IMG/VR virus record: IMGVR_UViG_3300018432_000032
Span: 1 to 35,220 of that record
Source of the DNA: a virus
Length of the DNA: 35,220 nt
Strand: one strand, 5' to 3'
In this document: positions 35,092 to 35,220 of the stretch, piece after piece
Position numbering within the stretch: the first letter of the stretch is position 1
Layout of the letters: each line of letters begins with the position of its first letter
Made by a program: the position numbers and the translations under genes
Notes under the pieces: generated by a model
Seen by the model: the letters and a program-made list of their open reading frames with translations, nothing else
Database searches by the model: none
Told to the model about the DNA's origin: nothing

Positions 35092-35220
35092 TGGCGGGGG
35101 CGGTGGCGCGGCGGCTGCGGCAGTCGGTCGTCGTGGACTGCCCGCGGTGTCTGGGGCCGCTGCCGTCGATCCGGGTCGTGGTGACGTTGCGGGAACTGCG
35201 GGGGCGGACGGTGACGGTCG
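35091..35220 (+). CDS. Second paralogous zinc-site protein, cut by the window edge
   Basis: The ATG overlaps the previous stop by one base. The 43 visible residues (MAGAVARRLRQSVVVDCPRC, then LGPLPSIRVVVTLRELRG) parallel the preceding gene at VVVDCP-C and the following Leu/Pro/Val segment. The rest lies beyond the window. The large terminase should follow shortly if the genome is circular. Confidence 0.5.
   Translation, partial: MAGAVARRLRQSVVVDCPRCLGPLPSIRVVVTLRELRGRTVTV

Noticed and set aside
1-35220. tRNA genes, CRISPR arrays, insertion sequences, integrase
   Set aside because: No cloverleaf with a GGTTCGA-type arm, no regular repeats with spacers, no transposase motifs and no tyrosine or serine integrase motifs were seen on either strand.

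Overview
The window is an almost complete genome of a tailed phage (siphovirus, HK97-type head) of a GC-rich actinobacterial host. The evidence is the strong G/C bias, the heavy use of GTG starts with 4-base GTGA/ATGA overlaps between genes, the HK97-fold head genes, a ReqiPepy6 Gp37-like tail protein, and the absence of bacterial core genes. I cannot name the host genus. The window opens inside the large terminase gene and ends a few small genes after the small terminase gene, so the molecule looks circular or circularly permuted. Only about half a kilobase to one kilobase (start of the large terminase) appears to be missing.

Layout. (1) 1-19348, plus strand: late operon in the order large terminase, portal, prohead protease, major capsid, head-tail connectors, tail terminator, tail tube, tail assembly chaperones, tape measure, distal tail proteins, an SGNH hydrolase, endolysin (CHAP plus peptidoglycan-binding domain), holin-like protein and tail fibres. 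(2) 19345-20531, minus strand: a four-gene cassette of a 48-residue ribbon-helix-helix protein, a small secreted protein, a 43-residue membrane protein and a protein resembling only the N-terminal part of FtsK/TraB DNA translocases. It faces a Cro/CI-type HTH gene at 20547. This looks like the lysogeny or maintenance switch, yet no integrase is present in the window. (3) 20547-28381, plus strand: regulators, then an early recombination and nucleotide module with a RecE-like exonuclease, a MazG-like protein, a RecT-like annealing protein and a VRR-NUC nuclease. It ends with two adjacent genes that suggest salvage-type 7-deazaguanine DNA modification: a VUT-family (YhhQ-like) queuosine-precursor transporter and a short DpdA-like transglycosylase. 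(4) 28383-29029: small genes on alternating strands. (5) 29118-30571: a Cys-rich microprotein, a bulged hairpin with a leader peptide, and a winged-helix replication protein whose 3' end carries iterons, a likely replication origin arranged like that of lambda O. (6) 30578-33190: tightly packed small proteins, many with Cys pairs. (7) 33191-35220: an AT-richer gap that is a candidate promoter or cos region, then an HNH endonuclease, the small terminase and small genes leading back to the large terminase.

How it works together: the early genes copy and recombine the genome and may modify guanines in the DNA using a precursor taken from the host or medium. The late genes package the DNA, build a flexible tail of roughly 120 nm (inferred from an 800-residue tape measure) and lyse the cell. 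Nearly all coding sequence is contiguous and no stretch over 300 bases lacks a gene. I saw no tRNA genes, CRISPR arrays or insertion sequences.
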